From Caryophanales bacterium UBA2253 (GTDB lineage Bacteria > Bacillota_I > Bacilli_A > ML615J-28 > CAG-698): a DNA stretch of 40,865 nt. Of the stretch, positions 18,068-28,230 are shown piece after piece; within the stretch, counting starts at the first letter, position 1, and the number at the start of each line of letters is the position of its first letter. The notes below the pieces were generated by a model. That model ran no database searches. It saw nothing but the letters and a program-made list of their open reading frames with translations, and was not told where the DNA came from. The position numbers and the translations under genes were made by a program. The DNA lies in contig DDXT01000078.1 of the NCBI GenBank assembly GCA_002347755.1, forward strand, positions 1 through 40,865, in the 5' to 3' direction.

Positions 18068-18832
18068 ATGAATAGAAATTTAAGCATTAGGTGTCGAAAA
18101 GTATCTTTGCATGAAACTAGATTTTATTCATTTCATGAAACTGTTTTCAATGGGGAAATTGACGTCGTTATCCAAGAGGTTTTTCAGTGGTACAATAAAA
18201 ACATAAAGTATTATGACTTAAAGGAAAATTGGGAACGAAAAACAGTACCTGTTGTATCATTTGGAACGTTTATGTTTTTTCTTATATGCTCAGTGATCTC
18301 GCGAATTGAAAATCCAGATTCATCTGAAAAAACCACAATGAACATTGAAATTAATGAGGATTGCGTTTACATCTCTGGAAGAAACACAAAAACAGATTTT
18401 CAAGAGTTGACTAAATCCCTTGCATTTATTCATTTCTGGGAACAATTTGATGATAAAACCTTTGATGTTAATAAATTTTTAGACAAGGAATATAACCATA
18501 AAAAAATTATTTTCGTATATAATTCTATTTATTTAAATTACAAAGACTATATCAGAGGAAAAAAATTTTATTTGTCCGAAAATGAAGAAGTAAATGAAAA
18601 AGAATTGCTGATTAAGGAAACTCTTAAAAAGTATCCTCAGTCTTCATCTTTAGAAATTTCAAAATATACCGGAATCCCCCAGAGGACGGTAAGGTTTTAT
18701 TTGAACTCAATGGAATTCGTTCAATCAAATTGCACTTCACGAAATAGCCCCAAAAGAGTTTATAGTTTGATGAAAGGGGAGTCGGCAAAGACTCGGCAAA
18801 AGAATGCATCGGGGGACAACGATAAAGGATGA
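18068..18832 (+). CDS. Winged-helix protein, partner of the deaminase-GHKL protein
   Basis: A 254-residue protein. The first 180 residues match nothing I recognise. Residues about 185-240 look like a winged helix-turn-helix (EISKYTGIPQRTVRFYLNSM, then a wing ending in RVYSLM), similar to the wHTH at the C terminus of AlbA_2/HATPase_c_4 proteins, so this gene may carry what is normally the tail of its neighbour. ATG 18068 lies one base after the upstream stop, with GGTGA (18055-18059) before it; TTG 18053 and GTG 18056 are less likely. Same AT-rich composition as its partner. The last 16 codons run through the right-hand direct repeat (18780-18809), so the C-terminal tail may be acquired flanking sequence. 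No terminator is seen downstream. Confidence 0.7.
   Translation: MNRNLSIRCRKVSLHETRFYSFHETVFNGEIDVVIQEVFQWYNKNIKYYDLKENWERKTVPVVSFGTFMFFLICSVISRIENPDSSEKTTMNIEINEDCVYISGRNTKTDFQELTKSLAFIHFWEQFDDKTFDVNKFLDKEYNHKKIIFVYNSIYLNYKDYIRGKKFYLSENEEVNEKELLIKETLKKYPQSSSLEISKYTGIPQRTVRFYLNSMEFVQSNCTSRNSPKRVYSLMKGESAKTRQKNASGDNDKG
18780..18809 (+). repeat. Right direct repeat flanking the AT-rich module
   Basis: AGTCGGCAAA (18780-18789) and ACTCGGCAAA (18791-18800), then AGAATGCAT; partner of 16532-16561. It lies in frame inside the 3' end of the winged-helix gene. Confidence 0.65.
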
Positions 18833-18870
18833 TGATTTTGGCCGTCAGTATTGATTTTTTCAAAAACTTC

Positions 18871-18899
18871 TTGCTAAAATGTTTATAAAGTAATACAAT
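18871..18899 (+). promoter_or_regulatory. Promoter of the T-box/lyase transcription unit
   Basis: TTGCTA (18871-18876), a 17-base spacer and TACAAT (18894-18899). Transcription would start near 18906, just ahead of T-box stem I. Confidence 0.75.
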
Positions 18900-18905
18900 T
18901 GGTAG

Positions 18906-19176
18906 TATATAAAAAAGCGAAGAAAAAGAGAAAAGATATCGAAGCTTGTTTCAGAGAGCTCATGGATGGTGTGAATGAGCGCAAGTCGATATGCAACGTA
19001 CACTTTTGAGCCGATCGGTTGAAAATAAAGTAGACTGGTCCGGGAATTCCCGTTAAAGAATTATTGATTGTCAGATCAAGAGGCGATGATGAACGATTTT
19101 TCGTTTATCGTAAAAAGGGTGGTACCGCGGAACTTCCGTCCCTTAGCAGCAATGCTAAGGGACTTTTTGTTTTTTT
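18906..19176 (+). promoter_or_regulatory. T-box riboswitch, tyrosine specifier (UAC)
   Basis: This leader senses uncharged tRNA and allows read-through when the cognate amino acid is scarce. The T-box core AAGGGTGGTACCGCG is exact at 19115-19129. Stem I is visible: lower helix AAAAG/CTTTT (about 18924-18928 with 19003-19007), upper helix ATATCGA/TCGATAT (18936-18942 with 18986-18992), and a distal arm GCTCAT/ATGAGC (18958-18963 with 18975-18980) preceded by AGAGA. The 3' side of the specifier loop reads GCAACG-TAC-A, placing TAC (Tyr) at 18999-19001 directly before the conserved purine and lower helix. The bulge TGGT (19120-19123) would pair with ACCA, fitting the A discriminator of bacterial tRNA(Tyr) and arguing against tRNA(Trp), which has G. 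An AAGTAG segment and stem III (CCGGGAATTCCCG) lie between. It controls the lyase gene at 19194. Confidence 0.93.
19138..19176 (+). terminator. T-box-controlled intrinsic terminator
   Basis: An 11-bp stem GTCCCTTAGCA/TGCTAAGGGAC with a GCAA loop (19138-19163), then TTTTT, G and seven T. Its 5' arm shares bases with the antiterminator partner of the T-box core, as expected for a switch. Confidence 0.93.
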
Positions 19177-19193
19177 ATAAGAAGGAGAAGAAT

Positions 19194-20636
19194 ATGATCA
19201 AGTTTTACAAATCTGAAGAAATCCCATTGGAAATGCACAAGGTCAGGATCGTTCAGAAACTGAATCTGATCCCGATCGAGGAGCGAAGAAAAGCCATGGA
19301 AGCAGCCGGGTTCAACACTTTCCTGCTTCACAACCGCGATGTGTTTTTAGACATGCTGACTGACAGCGGCGTCAATGCCATGAGCGACAAGCAAATGGCG
19401 GCGATGATGGAAGCCGATGACAGTTATGCGGGCAGCGAGACTTTCTATAAATTGGAAGCCAAGTTGCAAGAGATCTTCCAAACCAAGTATTTCTTGCCGG
19501 CGCATCAGGGCCGGGCTTGCGAACACATTCTGGCCAAGACTTTTGTGACTCCCGGAAGCGTCACTTTGATGAACTATCATTTTACCACCACCCGGGCGCA
19601 CATCAACCTTTGCGGCGGAGATGTCATTGAGATCTATAAGGACGAAGCCATCAAGATCGAAAGCAATGATCCTTTCAAGGGCAACATCGACATAAACAAA
19701 CTTCAGGACCAAATAAAAAAACACGGCGCCAAGAAGATCGCTTTCCTGCGGTTTGAAGCCGGAACCAATTTGATCGGCGGACAACCGTTTTCGATGGAGA
19801 ATGTCATGGCCGTCCGGAAGATTTGTAAAAAACACGGCATTTTGATGATCCTGGACGCCAGCCTGCTCACGGACAACCTTTTCTTCATGAAAACCCGCGA
19901 ACCGATGTGCGCTTCGATGTCCATTTTGGAGATCACCCGAAAACTGGCCGCCAATTTCGATATCATTTATTTCTCCGCCCGAAAACTCGGAAGCGCCAAA
20001 GGGGGCGGGATCTGTCTGAACGATACCGATTTATATGTCAAGATGCGCGAATTGGTACCGCTTTATGAAGGATTTTTGACTTACGGAGGGATGTCGACCC
20101 GAGAGATGGAAGCCATCGCAGTCGGACTTTCCGAATCAATGGACATGGACATGATCAGCCAAGGGCCGATGTTCATCTCGTTCATGGTCGATGAATTGAT
20201 CAAACACGGGATCCCGGTCGTCACTCCGGCGGGCGGGCTTGGATGCCATGTTGATGCCAACCAGTTTATGAGTCATCTTCCAAAGGAGCAATATCGGGCC
20301 GGATCTTTGGCCGCGGCGCTTTACATTGTTAGCGGCGTTCGGGGAATGGAAAGAGGGACGCTTTCGGAAATCCGGGATGAGAACGGGGAAGACATATTCG
20401 CGAACATGGAATTGGTTCGTTTGGCGATTCCGCGCCGGGTATTCACCCTTTCCCAAGTTAAATTCGTCATTGATCGTTTGTGCTGGCTCTATGACAATCG
20501 CGAACTGATTGGCGGACTTCGGTTTGTTGATGAGCCGAAGATCATGCGTTTCTTCTTCGGAACGCTGGAAGCGACTTCGGATTGGCCAGAAAAACTCGCC
20601 GAAAAATTTGAAAAAGATTTTCCCGGAAGCTTATGA
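19194..20636 (+). CDS. Tyrosine phenol-lyase/tryptophanase-family PLP lyase
   Basis: A 480-residue PLP-dependent beta-eliminating lyase. Tyrosine phenol-lyase (TPL) interconverts tyrosine with phenol, pyruvate and ammonia. The PLP lysine is K264 (SARK) and the PLP-ring aspartate D221. Residues that separate TPL from tryptophanase favour TPL: FTTTR (130-134), the arginine in GMERG (R387, TPL R381) and RFF (452-454, TPL F448/F449); SYAGS with Y78, N192 before GGQP and IPRR are also TPL-like. Two oddities: the conserved arginine following the PLP aspartate (DATR in TPL) is leucine here (DASL, L224), and the region after K264 (LGSAKGGG) differs from both classical enzymes. Activity may therefore differ from TPL. 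The ATG follows AAGGAG. An upstream in-frame start at 19068 would read through the T-box and is rejected. Control is by the Tyr T-box. Confidence 0.82.
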   Translation: MIKFYKSEEIPLEMHKVRIVQKLNLIPIEERRKAMEAAGFNTFLLHNRDVFLDMLTDSGVNAMSDKQMAAMMEADDSYAGSETFYKLEAKLQEIFQTKYFLPAHQGRACEHILAKTFVTPGSVTLMNYHFTTTRAHINLCGGDVIEIYKDEAIKIESNDPFKGNIDINKLQDQIKKHGAKKIAFLRFEAGTNLIGGQPFSMENVMAVRKICKKHGILMILDASLLTDNLFFMKTREPMCASMSILEITRKLAANFDIIYFSARKLGSAKGGGICLNDTDLYVKMRELVPLYEGFLTYGGMSTREMEAIAVGLSESMDMDMISQGPMFISFMVDELIKHGIPVVTPAGGLGCHVDANQFMSHLPKEQYRAGSLAAALYIVSGVRGMERGTLSEIRDENGEDIFANMELVRLAIPRRVFTLSQVKFVIDRLCWLYDNRELIGGLRFVDEPKIMRFFFGTLEATSDWPEKLAEKFEKDFPGSL

Positions 20637-20663
20637 CTTTTATCAGTCAATCACCGCGAAAGA

Positions 20664-20692
20664 TTGACAAAGAGCGCAAAAACCGATATAAT
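20664..20692 (+). promoter_or_regulatory. Consensus promoter of the acyltransferase/GltS unit
   Basis: A perfect TTGACA (20664-20669), a 17-base spacer and TATAAT (20687-20692), 25 bases before the ATG. Confidence 0.9.
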
Positions 20693-20717
20693 AACTTGAA
20701 TTAAAGAGGGTTTACTT

Positions 20718-21914
20718 ATGTGGATGAAGTTTCGCCATAAAGTTGTTTTTGCCTTGCTCCGACCATTTTTTTGGTTGTTTTTAAGGTGGCGTTACGGACT
20801 TCGGCTCGAAAAATATAAACTTCCCAAGGGACCTTGCCTGATGATCTTCAATCACACTTCAAGTTTTGATCCTTTCTTTATATCCATGGCTTTTAAAGGA
20901 CCCATTTATTTCTTATCCACCGATGACATCTTTTCGCTTCGCTTTTGGTCCCCCATCATTAAATACTTGGTGGCACCGATTCCCAAAAGCAAATCAATGC
21001 GCGATTATCAAGCCGTAAAGAACGTGATCACCGTGGCGGGCGAAGGCGGAAGGCTAGGTCTGTCCCCGGAAGGAAACCGAACCTATGACGGCCGGCTTTG
21101 CAACATTGATTATGCCATCGTCAAACTGATCAAACATCTCCGAATACCTTTGGTGCTTTACGAATTCCAAGGCGGATTCGGAGTCAATCCCCGGTTTTCG
21201 TCCTATGTGCGAAAAGGGAGAATTTACGGGCGGGTCGCCAAATACCTAACCAAAGAAGAAGTGGAAGCCATCGCTCCTGATGATCTTTACAAACTGGTCA
21301 TTGCTACGCTTTCCGTTGATGAATTTACAGGAAAGCAGAACTTTCGTAGCAAACATGCGGCGGAACAGCTGGAAAGAGTGGTTTACCTTTGCCCGGTCTG
21401 CCAGACGATCGGGGACCTTCATTCCGAAGGAACCCATCTTCGCTGCGACCATTGCGGACTGGATGTTGAATACGGGGAAGATTTGCAGTTCCATACCGGT
21501 AATCCGAAATTTCCGTTTTCGTACCTGTGGCAATGGTATGATTTCCAAATCGAATTCATCACCAAACTGGACCTTTTCCAAAATCGGGAAACATTCCATG
21601 ATGACGATGTGGCCCTAAAACGGGTGGTTTGGCGCCGAAAGAAGGACAAACTGGTTTCCGGACGCCTGTCCATGGACTTTGAGACTCTGACCGTTACCGA
21701 CGGGAGGACCACCAAACGATTTAAGCTCGAGGAATTTTCTTCGATGACCGTTCTCGGTCAAAACAAACTTAACGTTTACATAGACAAAGAAACTTATCAG
21801 CTTAAATCAAACAAACAATTCAATGCGCTGAAATACCTGCAACTCTATTTTCATGTGCGAAATGCAAGAAAGGGAATTAAAAATGGAGATCTGGAACAAT
21901 TTTTGGGAATTTGA
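20718..21914 (+). CDS. PlsC-like acyltransferase with C-terminal zinc ribbon
   Basis: A 398-residue protein. The N-terminal 200 residues are a glycerolipid acyltransferase domain: hydrophobic anchor (about 8-22), block I NHTSSFD (N45, H46, D51) with the catalytic H-x4-D, and block III PEGNR (117-121) for phosphate binding. Typical PlsC enzymes stop near 200-250 residues; this one continues with a four-cysteine zinc ribbon (C225, C228, C243, C246) and a beta-rich 150-residue tail containing a basic RRKKDK segment. The probable reaction is acylation of lysophosphatidate or a related lipid at the membrane; the tail's role is unknown. The start has only a weak ribosome site (AAAGAGGG). The 3' end overlaps the transporter gene. 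Confidence 0.82.
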   Translation: MWMKFRHKVVFALLRPFFWLFLRWRYGLRLEKYKLPKGPCLMIFNHTSSFDPFFISMAFKGPIYFLSTDDIFSLRFWSPIIKYLVAPIPKSKSMRDYQAVKNVITVAGEGGRLGLSPEGNRTYDGRLCNIDYAIVKLIKHLRIPLVLYEFQGGFGVNPRFSSYVRKGRIYGRVAKYLTKEEVEAIAPDDLYKLVIATLSVDEFTGKQNFRSKHAAEQLERVVYLCPVCQTIGDLHSEGTHLRCDHCGLDVEYGEDLQFHTGNPKFPFSYLWQWYDFQIEFITKLDLFQNRETFHDDDVALKRVVWRRKKDKLVSGRLSMDFETLTVTDGRTTKRFKLEEFSSMTVLGQNKLNVYIDKETYQLKSNKQFNALKYLQLYFHVRNARKGIKNGDLEQFLGI

Positions 21915-23295
21915 CATTACCGTCACGGACATGATGATTCAATTGGGGATCTTAATGGTTCTGTTTTTGTTGGCGAACGCCATTCGCAGAAAAGTCGGAT
22001 TAGTCAGGAAATCCTTGATCCCGACTTCAATGATCGCTGGCGTCCTGATCCTCCTTTTGAAGATCGTTCCGTACTTTCGGGACCTGATCTCCAATGGTTT
22101 CATGGAAGTCATTACTTACCACGCTTTAGCTTTGGGATCGATCGCTCTGGCCTTAAAATCAGCTCCGAAAGACAAGAGCGGCATGAAAAACCGCGACATC
22201 ATGAACGCGGGATTGATCACTGTCAATACTTATCTGATCCAAGGCGTTTTGGGTGGATTGATCACCGTGGGTTTGGCGGTCACCTTCATGAGCGGATTGC
22301 TTCCGGCCTCGGGTTTGATCCTGCCTTTGGGATTCGGCCAGGGATCCGGCCAAGCTTTGTCTTGGGGAACGATTTATGAAACCGAATGGAATTTTGCGGG
22401 TGGAGCCAGTTTCGGGCTGACCGTCGCCGCCATCGGCTTTTTGATAGCCTGTGTTTTCGGGCTCATTCATATCAACATTCAGAAACGGAAAGGAAAGATC
22501 CAACGTCAAGATGCCAGCTTATCGCTGGTAACATCGGAAGAGATATCTTCGCCGAACGATGTTCCGCTGACTGAATCGGTCGACCGTTTCTCAATTCAGA
22601 TCGCTTTGATTTTGATTGTATACTTTTTGACTTTCCTGGCCATTTACGGAGTCGTTTCCCTCAATGGTGGAAATTTCGTGGCGAACACCGTCAAACCGAT
22701 GATTGTGGGATTCAACTTCCTAATCGGAACAATCTTGGCCATCATTTTGAAACAAATTTTCAAAGGACTGAAGAAAGTGAATCTCATGTCCCACGACTAT
22801 CCGAACAACTATTTGTTGAACCGGATCAGCGGATTCTGTTTTGACATGATGATCGTCGCCGGCGTCGGCGCCATTGAAATTTCAGTTTTGAAGGGCTTAT
22901 TGATTCCGCTGGTCCTCATCTGTGCGGTTGGAACCGCGGTGACTTACGTATATGTGCGGAAAACCACGAAATATGCATTCCCCGGATATACTGAGGAAGC
23001 CTTCGTTTCCCTGTTCGGAATGCTAACCGGGACCAATAGTACCGGAATCATTTTGCTAAGAGAGATCGATCCGAAATTCGAAACTCCGGCCGCCAACAAC
23101 CTGATTTTGCAGTCGGCTTACGCCATTGCATTCGGATGGCCGATCTTCCTGCTGCTCGGGTATGCCCCGATCGGACTTAAAGAAACCTTGATCACGCTTG
23201 GGGCTTTAACGATTTTTTTCTTGGTTTTCAATGCTTTTTTGTACCGCGGGAAAATTGCTTCGAAACTAAAAAATCAAAAGCCGAATGAGCCATAA
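21883..23295 (+). CDS. GltS-type sodium:glutamate symporter family protein
   Basis: A 470-residue polytopic membrane protein with about ten hydrophobic segments in two halves joined by a cytoplasmic loop (about residues 205-240), the layout of the ESS/GltS family. The LPLGFGQGSGQALSWG segment near residue 148 and the FGMLTGTNSTGIILLREIDP segment near 385 are the paired re-entrant-loop motifs of this family. The substrate is probably glutamate or a related amino acid with sodium, but GltS subgroups vary. The open frame extends to an ATG at 21853; ATG 21883 is preferred because AAAGGGA precedes it and the hydrophobic domain starts soon after. It overlaps the acyltransferase gene by 32 bases, so the two are coupled. 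Confidence 0.85.
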   Translation: MEIWNNFWEFDITVTDMMIQLGILMVLFLLANAIRRKVGLVRKSLIPTSMIAGVLILLLKIVPYFRDLISNGFMEVITYHALALGSIALALKSAPKDKSGMKNRDIMNAGLITVNTYLIQGVLGGLITVGLAVTFMSGLLPASGLILPLGFGQGSGQALSWGTIYETEWNFAGGASFGLTVAAIGFLIACVFGLIHINIQKRKGKIQRQDASLSLVTSEEISSPNDVPLTESVDRFSIQIALILIVYFLTFLAIYGVVSLNGGNFVANTVKPMIVGFNFLIGTILAIILKQIFKGLKKVNLMSHDYPNNYLLNRISGFCFDMMIVAGVGAIEISVLKGLLIPLVLICAVGTAVTYVYVRKTTKYAFPGYTEEAFVSLFGMLTGTNSTGIILLREIDPKFETPAANNLILQSAYAIAFGWPIFLLLGYAPIGLKETLITLGALTIFFLVFNAFLYRGKIASKLKNQKPNEP

Positions 23296-23323
23296 GCTTT
23301 GGGAAAAACCCAAGGCTTTTTTA
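23294..23323 (+). terminator. Intrinsic terminator after the GltS-type gene
   Basis: A 10-bp stem AAGCTTTGGG/CCCAAGGCTT with one G-U pair, an AAAAA loop, then a T-run. It starts within the stop codon. Confidence 0.88.
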
Positions 23324-23334
23324 TTGTCTTTGGC

Positions 23335-23363
23335 TTGGAATACGCGCGGAGTTGTGGTATAAT
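23335..23363 (+). promoter_or_regulatory. Promoter of the ligA-uvrA cluster
   Basis: TTGGAA (23335-23340), a 17-base spacer and TATAAT (23358-23363) with a preceding TGG (extended -10). GAGG lies ahead of the ligA ATG. Confidence 0.83.
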
Positions 23364-23379
23364 ATATCAAAGTTTGTGA

Positions 23380-25374
<1,995 letters not shown>

Positions 25375-25377
25375 AGT

Positions 25378-28230
25378 ATGCAAAAATACATCGAAATCAA
25401 AGGTGCCCGGGAAAACAATTTAAAAAACATCAGCCTGAAGATTCCCAAAGACAAATTGGTGGTCATGACCGGTTTGTCCGGAAGCGGCAAGACATCTTTG
25501 GCTTTCGACACCATCTACGCGGAAGGGCAAAGGCGCTATGTAGAAAGCCTGTCCGCTTATGCCCGCCAGTTTTTGGGCAATGTAGACAAACCGGACGTTG
25601 ATTCCATTGAAGGATTGTCGCCGGCCATCTGCATCGATCAGCGGTCCGCGAACAAAAATCCGCGTTCCACCGTCGGCACCGTAACCGAAATATACGATTA
25701 CCTGCGGCTTTTGTATGCCCGGATTGGCGTTGGCTACTGCCCGGAACATCACATTCCGATCACCGCGCAGACCATTACCCAAATGGCGGATAAGATTTTT
25801 GAAGCTCCGGAAGATTCCCGGATCATCATTTACAGCCCGATCGTTTTCGGAAAGAAAGGCGCTCAGGAAAAAACGCTGGATTTGATAAGGAAAGAAGGAT
25901 TTTCCAAAGTTCGGATCGACGGCACCGTCACCAGCCTGGATGAACCAATCCAACTGGACAAAAATCAGAGACATAATTTGGAGATCGTCGTTGACCGCCT
26001 CAAACTGCGAAGCGATGTACAAAGCCGTTTGTATGATTCTCTGGAAACCGCTTTAAAATTCGGGGATGGCAAAGTCGTGATTGCCATTGATGACAAAGAG
26101 ATGATCTTCAGCGAGCATCTGGCCTGCCCTTATTGCGATTTTTCGATTCCGCGTTTGGAACCGCGTTTGTTCTCGTTCAACTCCCCGTTCGGGGCTTGCC
26201 CAGAATGCAAGGGGTTGGGCGTATTGCAAAAAATCGACGAAAACCTTTTGGTCACCAATCCGAGTCTGTCGATCCGGGACGGGGCCATCAAGTATCTGCG
26301 CAACCTCGTGGATACCGAAAACATTGAATGGCAGATCTTTGAGAAAATGGCTAAGTTTTATCACATCGATTTAGACAAGCCTTACAATGATCTGACCGAT
26401 GAAGAAAAAGAAATCATCATGATCGGATCAAAAGATCCGATTCCTTATGAAATAACTTCGCGGGGAGCCAACACTTTCAAGCGCAACCAACGCATTGAAG
26501 GGATCGCCTCTCTCATTGAAAGACGTTACTTGCAAACCACGTCCTCAATGGCTCGGGAATATTACAATTCCTATCTGGCGGATTACGAATGTCCGACCTG
26601 CCATGGCCAGCGGCTTTCCAAAGAAGCCCTGAGCGTGGTCGTGGGAGGAAAGAACCTCTGGGAATTCACGCAGATGACCATCGCGGAAGCGGACGAGTTC
26701 ATCGCCTCCCTAAAACTGACGGATACCGAAAGAGCGATCGCCAGTTTGGTTTTGAAAGAGATCCATGAACGCTTGGAATTTTTGATCAACGTCGGATTGG
26801 AATATTTGACCCTGTCCCGGGCGGCGGCCACTTTGTCCGGAGGCGAAAGCCAACGGATCCGTTTGGCTACCCAAATCGGATCGCATTTGACCGGCGTGCT
26901 TTATGTTTTGGACGAACCGTCCATCGGCCTCCATCAGCGGGACAATTCCCGCCTGATCAAGACTCTGAAAGACATGAGGGACCTTGGAAATTCGATCATC
27001 GTGGTTGAACATGATGAAGAGATCATGATGCAAGCCGATTATTTGGTGGACATCGGCCCTTACGCGGGCGAACGAGGGGGCGAAGTCGTTGCCATCGGGA
27101 CACCGGATGAAGTCATGCAAAACGAAAACAGCATCACTGGGCAATATCTGTCCGGAAAGAAATTCATACCGATCCCGAAAAAACGAAGAGCCGGAAACGG
27201 AAGGACGCTTTCCATCCTGAAAGCCGCGGAAAACAATCTGAAAGAGATCGATGTTTCGATTCCGGAAGGGACCTTCGTGGTTTGCACCGGGGTCAGCGGC
27301 AGCGGGAAATCGACGCTAATCAACGAAATATTGCTTAAGTGGCTGAAAAAAGAAGTCAATCGCTCCAAGGCCACCCCAGGGAAATGTGAAAAAGTGATTG
27401 GGGGGAAGGACTTCGAAAACGTCATCAACATTGACCAATCGCCGATCGGGCGAACCCCGAGGAGCAATCCGGCCACTTACACGGGGGTCTTTGACCAGAT
27501 CCGGGACTTGTTTACCGAAACCATGGAAGCCAAGGCCCGCGGTTATAAAAAAGGCCGTTTCTCTTTCAACGTGAAAGGGGGACGATGTGAAAAGTGCGGC
27601 GGCGACGGCGTCATCCGCATCGCGATGCACTTTCTCCCTGATGTTTACATTCCTTGCGAAGAATGCCATGGCAGCCGTTATAATCCGGAAACTTTGGAAG
27701 TGAGATACAAAGGCAAGAACATCGCCGAAGTCTTGAAGATGACGGTAACGGAAGCAGTTGCTTTCTTCGATAAGATTCCAACGATCAGAAACAAGCTACA
27801 ATCCATGGAAGATGTCGGTTTGGGATACATTCGGTTGGGCCAAAGCGCCACGACCTTATCCGGCGGCGAAGCGCAGCGGGTCAAACTGGCCAGCGAGCTT
27901 TATAAGCAGATCACCGACCGCACCATCTACATGTTGGATGAGCCGACCACCGGCCTGCATTCCGATGATGTGAAAAGACTTTTGGAAGTCATCAATTTCA
28001 TTGTAGACAAAGGGGCCACCGTCATTATCATCGAACATAATCTCGATGTGATCAAAAATGCGGACTACATCATTGATTTGGGCCCCGAAGGTGGAAATCG
28101 TGGCGGCGAAGTCATTTTTACGGGAACGCCCGAAGAATTGGTAAAATGTGAAAAATCATACACTGGGCAATACTTGCGTAAAGTAATGTCCCGGGGCCTA
28201 AGGAGATTGAATGAAGACAGAAAACCATGA
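25378..28230 (+). CDS. uvrA: Excinuclease ABC subunit A
   Basis: UvrA is the damage-sensing ATPase of nucleotide excision repair. The 950-residue length is standard. There are two ABC modules with Walker A GLSGSGKT (32-39) and GVSGSGKS (about 640), two signature motifs LSGGESQRIRLA and LSGGEAQRVKLA, and two Walker B segments (VLDEPSIGLH, MLDEPTTGLH). Zinc-binding cysteine groups occur at CPYC...CPEC (about 250-280) and CEKCGGDG...CEECHG (about 740-765). The start is three bases after ligA. uvrB is not next to it in this window, although uvrBA pairs are common in Bacillota. The 3' end overlaps the next gene by 20 bases. Confidence 0.98.
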   Translation: MQKYIEIKGARENNLKNISLKIPKDKLVVMTGLSGSGKTSLAFDTIYAEGQRRYVESLSAYARQFLGNVDKPDVDSIEGLSPAICIDQRSANKNPRSTVGTVTEIYDYLRLLYARIGVGYCPEHHIPITAQTITQMADKIFEAPEDSRIIIYSPIVFGKKGAQEKTLDLIRKEGFSKVRIDGTVTSLDEPIQLDKNQRHNLEIVVDRLKLRSDVQSRLYDSLETALKFGDGKVVIAIDDKEMIFSEHLACPYCDFSIPRLEPRLFSFNSPFGACPECKGLGVLQKIDENLLVTNPSLSIRDGAIKYLRNLVDTENIEWQIFEKMAKFYHIDLDKPYNDLTDEEKEIIMIGSKDPIPYEITSRGANTFKRNQRIEGIASLIERRYLQTTSSMAREYYNSYLADYECPTCHGQRLSKEALSVVVGGKNLWEFTQMTIAEADEFIASLKLTDTERAIASLVLKEIHERLEFLINVGLEYLTLSRAAATLSGGESQRIRLATQIGSHLTGVLYVLDEPSIGLHQRDNSRLIKTLKDMRDLGNSIIVVEHDEEIMMQADYLVDIGPYAGERGGEVVAIGTPDEVMQNENSITGQYLSGKKFIPIPKKRRAGNGRTLSILKAAENNLKEIDVSIPEGTFVVCTGVSGSGKSTLINEILLKWLKKEVNRSKATPGKCEKVIGGKDFENVINIDQSPIGRTPRSNPATYTGVFDQIRDLFTETMEAKARGYKKGRFSFNVKGGRCEKCGGDGVIRIAMHFLPDVYIPCEECHGSRYNPETLEVRYKGKNIAEVLKMTVTEAVAFFDKIPTIRNKLQSMEDVGLGYIRLGQSATTLSGGEAQRVKLASELYKQITDRTIYMLDEPTTGLHSDDVKRLLEVINFIVDKGATVIIIEHNLDVIKNADYIIDLGPEGGNRGGEVIFTGTPEELVKCEKSYTGQYLRKVMSRGLRRLNEDRKP

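Noticed and set aside
19068..19193. N-terminal extension of the lyase through the T-box
   Set aside because: The in-frame extension overlaps the T-box core and terminator, and the ATG at 19194 has a good ribosome site and gives the normal family N terminus.
19194..20636. Tryptophanase (tnaA) with a Trp T-box
   Set aside because: Key residues (FTTTR, GMERG, RFF) follow tyrosine phenol-lyase, the specifier reads TAC, and the TGGT bulge suits an A discriminator rather than the G of tRNA(Trp).
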